A DNA stretch of 64,000 bases from Pseudomonadota bacterium (GTDB taxonomy: Bacteria > Pseudomonadota > Gammaproteobacteria > DASZBR01), in the NCBI GenBank assembly GCA_021777765.1, contig JAJYDF010000006.1, positions 62,001 to 126,000 of the forward strand, given 5' to 3'. The notes under the pieces were generated by a model. The model was not told the DNA's origin. It saw only the letters and a program-made list of their open reading frames with translations, and did no database searches. This document shows positions 17,832-27,313 of the stretch, piece by piece (position 1 is the first letter of the stretch; each line of letters opens with the position of its first letter). A program made the position numbers and the translations under genes.

Positions 17832-18166
17832 AATCATCAATTACGTGTGAACGTGGTACCGGAAATGTTTACAAAGATTTAGGCTTTCCTGACGCTGAAG
17901 AACTACAAGCTAAAGCTATATTAGTTTCCAGAATCATGTCAATTATAGAAAAAAAAGGTTGGTCTCAAGAAAGAGCAGCAGAAATACTAGGTCTTACACA
18001 ACCTAAGATATCTCTTTTAAGTCGAGGTCAATTTAGTGGCTTTTCTATTGAAAAGCTATTTAACCTTTTACAGAAGCTCAATCAAGATGTGCAAATTGTT
18101 ATTAAAGCAAGAAAAGCATCAGGTAAAAAAATGGGCCATCTTAGTGTGATTTTTGGAAATTGTTAA
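17828..18166 (+). CDS. HigA-like XRE-family antitoxin
   Basis: 112 residues, start codon overlapping the toxin stop by 4 nt. A helix-turn-helix of the XRE type covers about residues 45-95: WSQERAAEILGLTQPKISLLSRGQ followed by FSIEKLFNLLQKLNQDVQIV. This domain, with the GNVYKDLGFPDAEELQAKA lead-in, is typical of antitoxins paired with Gp49-type toxins. It probably neutralises the upstream toxin and represses the operon through the dyads at 17407-17449. Confidence 0.85.
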   Translation: MKSSITCERGTGNVYKDLGFPDAEELQAKAILVSRIMSIIEKKGWSQERAAEILGLTQPKISLLSRGQFSGFSIEKLFNLLQKLNQDVQIVIKARKASGKKMGHLSVIFGNC

Positions 18167-18456
18167 TTTTGTTTATGCATTTTAAAAGCTTCACCAATTT
18201 TTTTGATTATAATCAGTTTTTTCATTGCTGTTGTTGTTATAGGTCTCAGAAACCTATAAAGTAAACAACCATGAAACATAAAATACACGATAATTCCGTT
18301 TTGAGATCAAAAATAATATTTATGCGATATGCTACTGTTATTAGTATTTCTATAGATAATGATTTGTTAATTAACTTAGCAAGTAATTCAACTGAGAAAT
18401 GAATAATTCTAATTTGTTATTTCTAATATCGATATTCACGGTGCAGCTTTATTTTT

Positions 18457-18663
18457 GTATTTATTCATCCCTATATGAATGGTAATGGCAGAATGACGCG
18501 ATTTTTGATGAATGTGATATTGGCTACTACTAGTTATCCTTGGACGATTGTCCGATTGGAATCACGAAATAAATATTTTCATGCGCTTGAACAAGCTTCT
18601 GTTAATAAGCAAATAAAGCCGATTACACTATTTTTAGCAAAAGAAATGGCTGTTAAATGGTAA
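18457..18663 (+). pseudogene. Fic-domain protein, C-terminal remnant
   Basis: The frame reads FIHPYMNGNGRMTRFLMNVI and then ends KPITLFLAKEMAVKW with a stop. HPYMNGNGR is the Fic catalytic loop HPFx(D/N)GNGRxxR with the His that starts AMPylation, and the following helix plus FxxxLxxA pattern fit the family. Upstream of the loop the frame loses similarity and no start or N-terminal half is visible in 18167-18456, so this is a truncated relic of a Fic (AMP-transferase) gene. The motif at this site differs from the usual F-x-D in having Asn. Confidence 0.72.
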
Positions 18664-18794
18664 TAAAAATAAATTATTTTAATATTATTCCTTCTCCAAT
18701 CACTAGATGGAGAATTAACTCAATAGAAGGTTACTCCTTTTGGAATTTTACTATTCAAAACAGCCACAAGCACAGATTATTATTGTAATTTTAA

Positions 18795-19433
18795 TTACTC
18801 CATATAAAATTCTAACACCATATTCACTCTTGCTTGTTCAGCTTTAGGATGTATTTGGCTAACTTTGTGCCATGCATTTATGGAGGATTTAATTAGTACA
18901 GAATAATTTGTGAGAGGCGGAATTGCTATCACTGTTTGATCTATGTCATGTGGATTTAAAATGTGGAAATAACCACCCCAAGAAGTTTTCCAGTAAGTAT
19001 TAAAATAAAAAAGCTGAGTAAGAATTTTTTTGCTTTGCTTATCATAATGTGCATCGAGAAAATCTCCTTCTTTATAGCGTGTGAACTCAATCTTATAATT
19101 TGTATTGTTCAAATTTAAGTTGACTATATCACTCAAACATTCTCTGTATTTTGATGAAGTAATGAAATTAATAAAATCTGTCCATTGAGGATTGAAACCC
19201 ATTTTTTGTAAATACAGAAGATGATTGTGTTCAAGACTAAAGAATTCAAATTTAAATTGAAAATTCTCATCGACACTTTCATTACCTTTTTGCAAGGTAA
19301 ATTCTTTAAAATGATTTGTTGGATAATGTGTTGACATTTCTTGCTGACATTCTGAATTAAGTAGGTCAGTAACAATATAAGTATCATAAGGTATTACTTC
19401 AACTCTATTTTTTAAGGCTGATAAATTAATCAT
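18795..19433 (-). CDS. 2-oxoglutarate/Fe(II)-dependent oxygenase (prolyl 4-hydroxylase-like fold)
   Basis: 212 residues. The C-terminal half has the double-stranded beta-helix iron triad H-x-D...H: FLDAHYDKQS (His129, Asp131) and NAWHKVSQI (His189), followed by Arg202 (QARVNMVLEFY), which would bind the 2-oxoglutarate carboxylate. The spacing and the FYFNTYWKTSWGGYFHIL core match 2OG-FeII_Oxy_4/P4H-like enzymes. The first ~110 residues are unassigned. Substrate unknown; family members hydroxylate proteins or small molecules. It stands alone on the minus strand inside the accessory block. Confidence 0.78.
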   Translation of the reverse strand: MINLSALKNRVEVIPYDTYIVTDLLNSECQQEMSTHYPTNHFKEFTLQKGNESVDENFQFKFEFFSLEHNHLLYLQKMGFNPQWTDFINFITSSKYRECLSDIVNLNLNNTNYKIEFTRYKEGDFLDAHYDKQSKKILTQLFYFNTYWKTSWGGYFHILNPHDIDQTVIAIPPLTNYSVLIKSSINAWHKVSQIHPKAEQARVNMVLEFYME

Positions 19434-19737
19434 TTTTACCCCAATTAGTTAAAAATATTTACAGTTATTCAAAATTTACCAGAACATAACCGTAAGTAAT
19501 ATTAGTGATTGATAAGTCTGTGTGTCGTAAGAGCCGCTTTATCAAATTGTTTGGATAAACAACTTTGCACAATTCAAGTTTTAGTGTTGTGAATAAAATA
19601 GATTATTTGAATGTTTTGTTCAATAAATTTTTCAATGCGATATTTTATGCTAATATCAGTGAGTTTAAACTAGGTTCGTTTGATGAACAGGAAACTGCGC
19701 CTTCAACACTTTCTCCTGCAAGCGGAGGATAGGATAG

Positions 19738-19984
19738 GGCAAACGCATCTTAAATTGAGATGTAGCCTGGATGTAAGCAAATGATGAATTTTTAAAAATA
19801 TATTAACTGTATTATACAAAGTAATTATTTCATGCACTGCTGAAATCCGGGAAAATCAATTTTTATCCCGGGTTTCGCCCTTAGTTTTAAATAATAAATT
19901 GTAAACAATTAAAGTTTGTGTAAATAAATTATAATTTTCATTTGGCTGCACCCAGGCTACGATTGGAGTTAAGATGCGTTTGCC
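19738..19984. repeat. nested-palindrome intergenic element (MITE-like)
   Basis: Outer arms GGCAAACGCATCTTAA (from 19738) and TTAAGATGCGTTTGCC (to 19984) are exact complements. Inside each arm a GTAGCCTGG...AAATGA block also pairs, and the centre holds AAATCCGGGA/TCCCGGGTTT (about 19843-19875). The result is a ~250-bp element with three nested dyads and no ORF. A related element lies at 49927-50126. Structure suggests a non-autonomous transposable or REP-derived unit. Confidence 0.7.
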
Positions 19985-20208
19985 TTGGGAGATAGGATAA
20001 CATGCTGATAAAATTAACCAAATGTCATAATACTTGACCATTTTATCTCTAAAAATAATAATAGTTATCTTGTAGATGTCATCATCATAGTGCTATGTGG
20101 TGAGGAAAACATTTAGCATTGGATTAGTTTTACCGCAGGGAATTGCCAAAATATTTAAATGTATTATTTATAAATGTAATTATTCAACAAACTTGCGGAG
20201 TATAGATT

Positions 20209-22827
20209 ATGATCGCTGCATCACCTCAGCTTCTTGAAAATGAATTAATCGCACAAGGAGATGCTTTTCGTCAAGGAAATCCACCTAAAGCTAAAGAATG
20301 TTATCTTCATGCTGTTAATTTATACAAATCTGTCACCGCACATTTACGGTTGGCTAAATTTTATTTAGATGGATTAGATATCGATGGTCAAAAAAATGAA
20401 ATTTTAGCGAAACAACATCATCAGTCTGCAATAAATTTAATTCAAAAAAAATATGATGAAATGTCATTACTTGACCCAAATGTTGAAAGCATTATTGAAG
20501 ATATTGAACAATTACTTGCATCGCATTTTGTGTCTTCTATTGAACCAAATCTAATAGCTTATTATCAACGTGTGCGTACATTTATTTTGGCAATTCAAGC
20601 AAGAAATAAAAAAGATTATCAAGGTGCATTTGACCAATTACAATTAGTAGTAAAAGAAGGATATCATCCTGCGATGCTTGAATTCGCGAAAGCCAATTTA
20701 AATAATTTTTCAGGCAAGGGTATTAATCTTGAAGAGGTTTTTGAATTATGTAAAGTAACATTTACACACGGATATCACGCCATAAATGGATTAGCGACCG
20801 ATAAACATGCACGTTGCGCTTGCTTGGAAAGCATCGAAATACTATTTGAGCTAAGGACATCAAAACAGAGAGAAATTCGCGGTAAGGCAGAAAATTACAT
20901 TCATCATTATTCATATGCTATTACTGATACCATTTTATATTATATTAATCAAGATGACGTTGGGCTCAAACGGCGAGCACAAGAATTACAAATTCATTTT
21001 CTAGCAGGCATTTCCGTTAAAACTTCTATTCAACAACTTGTATCTGAATTAATACAGCAGTCCAAATTGCTTCAACAAATACAACATGATGATAATACAA
21101 AAAATATATTAATTAATAAGTATGGTGCATTAATTGAATCTACTGCTAATAAATCTGAGAAAGAGTTATTAGCTGTTCATAATTCCATTCTATGTTGCAC
21201 GGGGCAGTTATTGAGACAATGTCATCAACAAAATGGCTTAAATCTTTTGAAATCTATCGCAAATGGCAGCAACAAAGTTTTTATTAATCAGGTTGTCTTG
21301 GCACAATTTTTCATCGCACTTTACTACTTTGATAACTACCAAAGATGTACAGCTTTTATAATCCTACAGTTTATTCTGCAAGAAATGGTTGCAGGACGTA
21401 TTAATAGTTTTGATGCTGACACAATAGCACAACAATTAATTGATCTTGCAAATCAGATGGAATCGAAATATCACGATCGACGATTAGCAACACGATTATT
21501 TCAATTAGCTACAGAATTTCATTTGTTGAAAGGTACAATTGAACAATGTAAATATTACGATATTACGCATCCTCAAAATGCGAATGATAATATTTTGTTG
21601 CCCCTTCTTAACAAGTTGGGTTTAGCATTGTGGTTACTACCTTATCCTAATAGTGTGACCATTGATGGTTTAAATAAATATCCAGGTATTCAATCTTTAT
21701 TCGACGGTTTGATATTAGAGTATGAGCTACAAAATCCGATATGTGCTGATCGAAGTAAGAAATGTGTGACAGTTGTAGATAAATATAAATTGGCACATGA
21801 ATCTGGTTGTATTTTAGGTACTTTCAAACTCGCATATGTATATCAAATGAATTTTACGGGAACAGGTGTCAATGTCGTAGAATCCACCGCATTATATAAA
21901 CTATTTCTTGCTTCACCTTTACTCCATGAAGATACGGGTTATAAACCAGCGATTGCTGCATGTATTGATCAATTATTAATTGTCGGTCTCTCCAATTCAG
22001 GAAAGATTCGTGATAGCGCATTAACGATTTTAATTGATGAGCTTCCTCGTTTTACTGATACACAAGTAACTCAATTGATAGAACATACAGAACCACAAGT
22101 TAAGTTTAAAGCACAAAAAGAATTATTTAAACGGCATAATATGGTCGCGCAATTATCTATACGAGATATGTTAGATTATTGTGTTCATCCTGAAATTGAC
22201 TTTAGAACAACAGCACAATCTCTTTTATTACAATATATTCAGAACTGTCTTTCAATAATACGTGATATAGCAGCAAACAGTAAAAATATTCGTCGTGGGC
22301 CAGCATTATTTATAATTGGACGGGTCATTCAATTAGGTAATTTATCAGCTATTCAAATGGTTTCGTTAAAATCTGGCAAAGTGTGGAAAAATGATAATGA
22401 ACTCGCATTAGATTATTTTATCTCATCTATTCAGGAAGGTTGCAGTGAAGGATTGTCCTGTGCATTAAAGTTGTTATTGGATTTATTGCGTGAACCAGCG
22501 ACCAGTCAATTGGCATTATCACAATTGCCTATCATTATTAACTCAATAAAAAGCAGTGATATTATTAAAAAATTAAATGATCCGGATTCTGATAAAATTA
22601 CATTACAAAAATTAATACTATGTAAAGAACTTAAAGAGTATAAAGCTGATCTCGAATTGATAATAAAAAATTTACCATCATCAACATCCCTAGTGCCATC
22701 AACTTATTTACAAAAAGGTTCTCCAATTCATCCTTCACAATCTTCTGCTGCACATGTTGATCAATTATCACATGAGCGGCAAAATGCAGAGTCAGAAAAA
22801 GTTCAACAAACTAATAGACTTTCTTAA
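20209..22827 (+). CDS. large Sel1/TPR-like repeat protein, unrecognised
   Basis: 872 residues, ATG with GGAG upstream. Long helical solenoid: segments such as KAKECYLHAVNLYKSVTAHL/RLAKFYLDGLDIDG and GTFKLAYVYQMNFTGTGVNV look like Sel1/TPR units, and RDSALTILIDEL/PQVKFKAQKELFKR resembles HEAT-like helices around residue 600. No signal peptide or enzyme motif. The last ~50 residues are Ser/Pro/Gln/Glu-rich and disordered (ending SEKVQQTNRLS). Such solenoids with polar tails are common among Legionella and Coxiella effectors, but this is inference; a cytoplasmic scaffold is equally possible. Confidence 0.6.
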   Translation: MIAASPQLLENELIAQGDAFRQGNPPKAKECYLHAVNLYKSVTAHLRLAKFYLDGLDIDGQKNEILAKQHHQSAINLIQKKYDEMSLLDPNVESIIEDIEQLLASHFVSSIEPNLIAYYQRVRTFILAIQARNKKDYQGAFDQLQLVVKEGYHPAMLEFAKANLNNFSGKGINLEEVFELCKVTFTHGYHAINGLATDKHARCACLESIEILFELRTSKQREIRGKAENYIHHYSYAITDTILYYINQDDVGLKRRAQELQIHFLAGISVKTSIQQLVSELIQQSKLLQQIQHDDNTKNILINKYGALIESTANKSEKELLAVHNSILCCTGQLLRQCHQQNGLNLLKSIANGSNKVFINQVVLAQFFIALYYFDNYQRCTAFIILQFILQEMVAGRINSFDADTIAQQLIDLANQMESKYHDRRLATRLFQLATEFHLLKGTIEQCKYYDITHPQNANDNILLPLLNKLGLALWLLPYPNSVTIDGLNKYPGIQSLFDGLILEYELQNPICADRSKKCVTVVDKYKLAHESGCILGTFKLAYVYQMNFTGTGVNVVESTALYKLFLASPLLHEDTGYKPAIAACIDQLLIVGLSNSGKIRDSALTILIDELPRFTDTQVTQLIEHTEPQVKFKAQKELFKRHNMVAQLSIRDMLDYCVHPEIDFRTTAQSLLLQYIQNCLSIIRDIAANSKNIRRGPALFIIGRVIQLGNLSAIQMVSLKSGKVWKNDNELALDYFISSIQEGCSEGLSCALKLLLDLLREPATSQLALSQLPIIINSIKSSDIIKKLNDPDSDKITLQKLILCKELKEYKADLELIIKNLPSSTSLVPSTYLQKGSPIHPSQSSAAHVDQLSHERQNAESEKVQQTNRLS

Positions 22828-22871
22828 ATTAGGATTAGTTATTTCTTATCCTATATGGGTAGACTGAAAGA

Positions 22872-24047
22872 TTATTTAATTACCTCACCATGCCATAACA
22901 TTTCTAAAAAGCGTTGCCAAGGTAATACAATAATTTCTTGGTTGTTGATGGTTTTAATTTTTCTTGCACGCGGAGCTAAACAAACAACGAAAGCCTTATC
23001 TGGTTTATGTTCTTCTTGAAATGCGATTAATCCTTTTAATTCCGATAAATGTATATTTGATGCAATTTTTATCTCAACGGCAACTTCGCCTTTACCTAAA
23101 ATAAAATCAACCTCTAAACCTGTTTTAGTACGCCAATAGGTGATATCAAAGTTACATTCTTTTAATCCGCGATATGCAATTAATTCCATAAATATATAAT
23201 GCTCAAAAGCTTTTCCAGCTATATCTCCTTTTAAGTCATTGATTCGTTGTTTAGCTAAATAGTTAGCAAGGCCCACATCAAATAAATAAAATTTTGGCGT
23301 AGCTGTAATTATTTCTCTTCCGACTCGTTTGTGATAAGGATCTAAAAAATATCCAAGCAAAGTATCGACAAGAATTTGGTAATATTCTTTAACTGTTTTT
23401 GCATCCACACCACTATCTCTGGCAATATTACTAAAATTAGTTAACTCACCATGCGTTAGCGAAATTGCATCTAAAAAACGGGCAAAAGCAGGTAGATTAC
23501 GAACTAAGCCTTCGGCTTTAATTTCATGAGTTAAATAATCTTGCACATAGGCTCGTAAAAAGCGATGCGCCTCTTTTGCAAGATAATGGCTTGGGATCAG
23601 CCCATTATTCAGTGCATGCAATAAATCAAATTGTGGAATTTCAGGATAGACTAGGGGATAAAATTCAAACCGCCATGCTCTTCCACCTAGCAAATTACTT
23701 GCTTCTCTTTTTAATTTTCTTGCGCTCGATCCACACAAGATAAAATTGGCATCAGTATGTTCAATGAGCCAATGTATTTCATCGAGTAATTGCGGGTTTT
23801 TTTGCACTTCATCTACAATAACAGGTTGGGTAAGTTCTATGGGGGATAATGCCAAAATCTCTTCGCGAAATAAGTAGGGTTCTTTAACATATTTGATATG
23901 AATATCCGTTTTTAATAGGTCATAATAAACGGCTTTTGGAAAGTGTTGTTCTAAATAAGTGGATTTCCCTGTCTTTCTGGCGCCCCATAAAAAAGCTGAT
24001 TGTTTGTGTGGTAAATCGAGTTTGAGAATTCTATTGAATAATGCCAT
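22872..24047 (-). CDS. AAA_14/DUF4143-type ATP-binding protein
   Basis: 391 residues. Walker A WGARKTGKST (about 21-30) and Walker B PVIVDEVQKN (Asp79-Glu80), then LCGSSARKLKREASNLLGGRA (sensor region) form an AAA_14 ATPase. The C-terminal half (about 190-340) has the DUF4143 winged-helix/nuclease-like pattern, including a VDFILGKGEVAVEIK segment resembling the E-x-K of PD-(D/E)XK folds. Family function is unknown; members are often orphan and mobile. Directly upstream of its start is a cluster of palindromic CTCCTGATTAG units (24068-24117), mirrored by a different repeat set before the second ATPase at 39529. Confidence 0.85.
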   Translation of the reverse strand: MALFNRILKLDLPHKQSAFLWGARKTGKSTYLEQHFPKAVYYDLLKTDIHIKYVKEPYLFREEILALSPIELTQPVIVDEVQKNPQLLDEIHWLIEHTDANFILCGSSARKLKREASNLLGGRAWRFEFYPLVYPEIPQFDLLHALNNGLIPSHYLAKEAHRFLRAYVQDYLTHEIKAEGLVRNLPAFARFLDAISLTHGELTNFSNIARDSGVDAKTVKEYYQILVDTLLGYFLDPYHKRVGREIITATPKFYLFDVGLANYLAKQRINDLKGDIAGKAFEHYIFMELIAYRGLKECNFDITYWRTKTGLEVDFILGKGEVAVEIKIASNIHLSELKGLIAFQEEHKPDKAFVVCLAPRARKIKTINNQEIIVLPWQRFLEMLWHGEVIK

Positions 24048-24067
24048 TGTATACCATTTCCTTCTAA

Positions 24068-24117
24068 CTAATCAGGAGAATACTCCTGATTAGGGACCCT
24101 AATCAGGAGAGTACTCC
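24068..24117. repeat. CTCCTGATTAG palindromic cluster upstream of ATPase gene
   Basis: Three 11-bp units in alternating orientation: CTAATCAGGAG (24068-24078), CTCCTGATTAG (24083-24093), CTAATCAGGAG (24099-24109), with a further partial arm AGTACTCC to 24117 and a GGGACCC junction. The cluster starts 20 nt before the ATG of the DUF4143-type ATPase, so it overlaps its promoter/leader. It could be an operator, a self-recognition site or an RNA structure. Confidence 0.75.
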
Positions 24118-24273
24118 GTATAAGTTACATGATAATAGCCATATTTTACACTATTTTCAAGGATATTGTCGCAAGGATTGACAACGCTAAGGTAGTCGAA
24201 AAATTATCTATTAATAATAAAACAACACTGAATGTTATTCCTGCTCTCACAATTGAGAACAGGAAAATTTTAA

Positions 24274-27216
24274 TCAGGAATGATAATTGCTGCTAATTGC
24301 AGCGGGTTCTTCTTTTGCGGCTCTTGGCGGTTGTAATGGGCTTGCTTCTTCAGTTGCAGCGCGATTGCTATCAATGGAATGAGGATTAATCAATCCTAAT
24401 TGATATGAAATTAGATTTGTAACTTCCTCGTGAAGATATTTAATTTCGGGCTCGTTATTATTTATTAAATTATAAAACCACTTTGCATCTGTGGCATTAT
24501 AGATATCATTTAATAATTTTTTTATGGAGTTCATTTTGCTTGTGTCACGCAGTGCCAAATATTTTAACTCTTTAAATGAGATTAATTGCGCAATATCAAA
24601 TTTACCTTTGGTACTGGCTAAATATAAATCTATTTGTGTAGCGCGTTGTTTATCTATCAGGTTATTATTTTCTTGTTGTTGAAATGTTTTTTCTTGATCT
24701 AATATCTCAGGTTGTTGCGTAATCAATTTAATTACGCAGTGAATATTTGCAAATTCTGCTGAAGTTAATGAGACTTCAGGACGTAATCTTTTCATATCAT
24801 CATGAATTTTATTGAGGTCGGGTATTATGCCTTCTCTTATTGCTAATCGTATGTTTGATAGAAAATCAAGTGTATTATTGGCACGCTGTTTTCTTTCATT
24901 AATCATAGATAAATAATAACGGGTTAAAATAACAAGAGTTGCGCTTCGACTTCTGCCTGCTTTGCAATGCACGTATTGTGCTACACCAGCTTCTATGCCG
25001 CGTAACATCCCGCCAATTCTTTTAGCGATGAGAGAGATTGGAAAATCGTCTGCGTGTTCATCTCTTACAGGAATATGATGATGTCTTATGCCTAATTTAT
25101 GCCAGCTTTTTGCAGTCATTAATTCAGGGGTAATGCCGGGTAATCCTAAACCGGCTAATTCGAAATCCTCTGTTACAGAAGTAATATCAATGCCTTTAAA
25201 CGGTAAAGTTTCATTACTTTTAATAAAATTAATTAATTCAGCACTATCATTCGCAGTTGGAATTTTTCCGAGATATAATAAATCGCTTATTTTAGTCCAA
25301 GCTTTCCAAAAATTTGTTGTATAAATTCGATAATAGGATCCAATGATTCCTCTGCCAAAGCCATAGCTCTGTGAGCGATTGGGATAAATAATCGTATAAT
25401 GTTTTTTTAATTCTGATAATAAATCATGGCTTCGTTCAGTCGATAACCATTTAATCACTTTATGATATTTTTCTTCTTCAGGTATGTGTAAATAAATTTT
25501 AATTCTTTGCAGCTGAGGATTTTTCTGGGATATTTCAGCAATAGTATCAATTAATGCTTGAGCACTATCGCGTGGGTCGCAACCTCTATTACCCGTACCG
25601 ACTAATGGAAAACGAATTGCTATAGGATTATTTTTTAATGCTTCTATGAAAAGATTTTTATAAATCTGTTTTAAAGTGCGTATAGATCTTTCCATATCAT
25701 TTTCTGTTTTAATCAGCAAAACAGAATTTCCAGGATTTTCTTTAGCAAGAGATTCAGCAACGTGAGTTATTGGCGCAACGAGTACTTCACGCTGTTTTTC
25801 AGTGGATTTCATCAAACCGATTTGAATGTTCAGTTGCGTATTATTAATAATAGTGGGATTTATATCGAATGCAGCTGCTAACTTATCGCTAAATGCTTTG
25901 CCAAAAATATAACAGCTGTTTGGATTAAGGTCTAAGAAATAAATTTTCTTGCCGTTGAGTAACGGCGCATATCGTAATAGGCATGAGCTAAATATCTGCG
26001 CGACTTTTTCTGGATCATTTTTAAATGCGAGACAACCAAAGGCATTTAATATTATTGCAGTCGCCTTTAAATTAATAGCTTTTTTTATTGCATATTCTAT
26101 AGAGTCATTAATGATTTGATCAGGGTTGGTGTTATTACGGGAGTTATTATTAATAGTACAAAGTTTATCAACTGCACCTTCAGATTGACGACAATCAGGC
26201 GCTGCTATAGATATAATATAAGCCTTCCCTGCAGTACATTCTTCTAATAATGAAATATCAAAGATACCCCTTTCATCAAAAAGTTCACCGACATGTTTAA
26301 TATGTTGTAAATCTACAAATTGACAATTTTTGGTAAACCCACCATCTGCAGGAATTTCAATAACAGTATTCTGCATTTTACTATAAATTTCATCCGCATA
26401 TTTAAAAAAGGTTAATCTACTTTCTGCTCTATCAAAATAATGTGGATCTTCAATAGATTTTTTAATAAAAAATAAAATCATTTGCAAAAATCTACTTTGA
26501 TATGCAACTACATCAACATTTAAATCAGTTTCTTTATAGGTAAGAGATGTTTTACCTTCTTTTAAATTTTTGTCTAATACATTGTAAAAATCTGCCAAAA
26601 ATTTCCAATATAAATCAGAATTACGAGTTAACGCTTCGTCAAATGTACCTTGTTCATAAGCGCCAGCTCCAGGACGTTGTCTATTGGCAGCGTTAACAAC
26701 GACCACAACTTCGCCATTTGCAATTAAGTTTCGTGTAAATGATATGGAGTCTCTTGCTTGAATAGAAATCGAAGGTCGCTCTGTCGCTACAGCTTCGTCT
26801 GTTGTGGGTATTCGCGAATGGCTTTGATCAACTATTTGTTGGATCAGCACATTTGTATTTTCATTATGAGGTGTTTGTAAGTGTGATATTAAAGTATCTA
26901 TAATTTGAATTAAATTATTTTTCGTAAATTGTGTCGTGTCAGGATTTATTTTTAAATCGAATAATCTATTGAGTAATTCGTTATGAGTGCAAAGAAAGTT
27001 GACCAAAAACCAGGTTTGCGTTACCCAAAATTGTTTTGCTGCTGCTGTTTCTTTTCCATCAAGCGTTTTGAGATACACAATAGCTTTAACGAGCATTTGG
27101 TGGCGTAAAGACATATTATGTCGTATATCATCCATTGATTGAGGGTTGCTTCTCATACTAAAGTAGTCAAAACCGGTACTTATACCTTTACTCATTTTGT
27201 CAAAAAGATATGCCAC
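24274..27216 (-). CDS. multidomain PARG/macro-domain and tyrosine-phosphatase fusion (putative effector)
   Basis: 980 residues, no signal peptide. Residues ~150-445 resemble the microbial PARG (DUF2263) fold: VVVVNAANRQRPGAGAYEQG then LTRNSDLYWKF, and later KATAIILNAFGCLAFKNDPE (about 384-403). Residues ~470-590 resemble the end of a second macro domain (RFPLVGTGNRGCDPRDSAQA). Residues ~640-810 are a dual-specificity phosphatase: LLYLGKIP, then YVHCKAGRSRSATLV, the HC-x5-R signature with Cys751 and Arg757. The tail is Glu/Pro/Ala-rich (TEEASPLQPPRAAKEEPAA). The predicted activities are ADP-ribose removal plus phosphoester hydrolysis, both typical host-directed chemistry. The YopJ-like gene lies 97 nt upstream on the same strand. 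Confidence 0.75.
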   Translation of the reverse strand: MAYLFDKMSKGISTGFDYFSMRSNPQSMDDIRHNMSLRHQMLVKAIVYLKTLDGKETAAAKQFWVTQTWFLVNFLCTHNELLNRLFDLKINPDTTQFTKNNLIQIIDTLISHLQTPHNENTNVLIQQIVDQSHSRIPTTDEAVATERPSISIQARDSISFTRNLIANGEVVVVVNAANRQRPGAGAYEQGTFDEALTRNSDLYWKFLADFYNVLDKNLKEGKTSLTYKETDLNVDVVAYQSRFLQMILFFIKKSIEDPHYFDRAESRLTFFKYADEIYSKMQNTVIEIPADGGFTKNCQFVDLQHIKHVGELFDERGIFDISLLEECTAGKAYIISIAAPDCRQSEGAVDKLCTINNNSRNNTNPDQIINDSIEYAIKKAINLKATAIILNAFGCLAFKNDPEKVAQIFSSCLLRYAPLLNGKKIYFLDLNPNSCYIFGKAFSDKLAAAFDINPTIINNTQLNIQIGLMKSTEKQREVLVAPITHVAESLAKENPGNSVLLIKTENDMERSIRTLKQIYKNLFIEALKNNPIAIRFPLVGTGNRGCDPRDSAQALIDTIAEISQKNPQLQRIKIYLHIPEEEKYHKVIKWLSTERSHDLLSELKKHYTIIYPNRSQSYGFGRGIIGSYYRIYTTNFWKAWTKISDLLYLGKIPTANDSAELINFIKSNETLPFKGIDITSVTEDFELAGLGLPGITPELMTAKSWHKLGIRHHHIPVRDEHADDFPISLIAKRIGGMLRGIEAGVAQYVHCKAGRSRSATLVILTRYYLSMINERKQRANNTLDFLSNIRLAIREGIIPDLNKIHDDMKRLRPEVSLTSAEFANIHCVIKLITQQPEILDQEKTFQQQENNNLIDKQRATQIDLYLASTKGKFDIAQLISFKELKYLALRDTSKMNSIKKLLNDIYNATDAKWFYNLINNNEPEIKYLHEEVTNLISYQLGLINPHSIDSNRAATEEASPLQPPRAAKEEPAAISSNYHS

Positions 27217-27313
27217 TGATGTCTCCTATTGTGAATAATGTTATGGTGACAATTTAAATGTTTTTAAAAAACAAAGAAAAATATCTGAAATATTGTTTAT
27301 TATGACATTCAAA

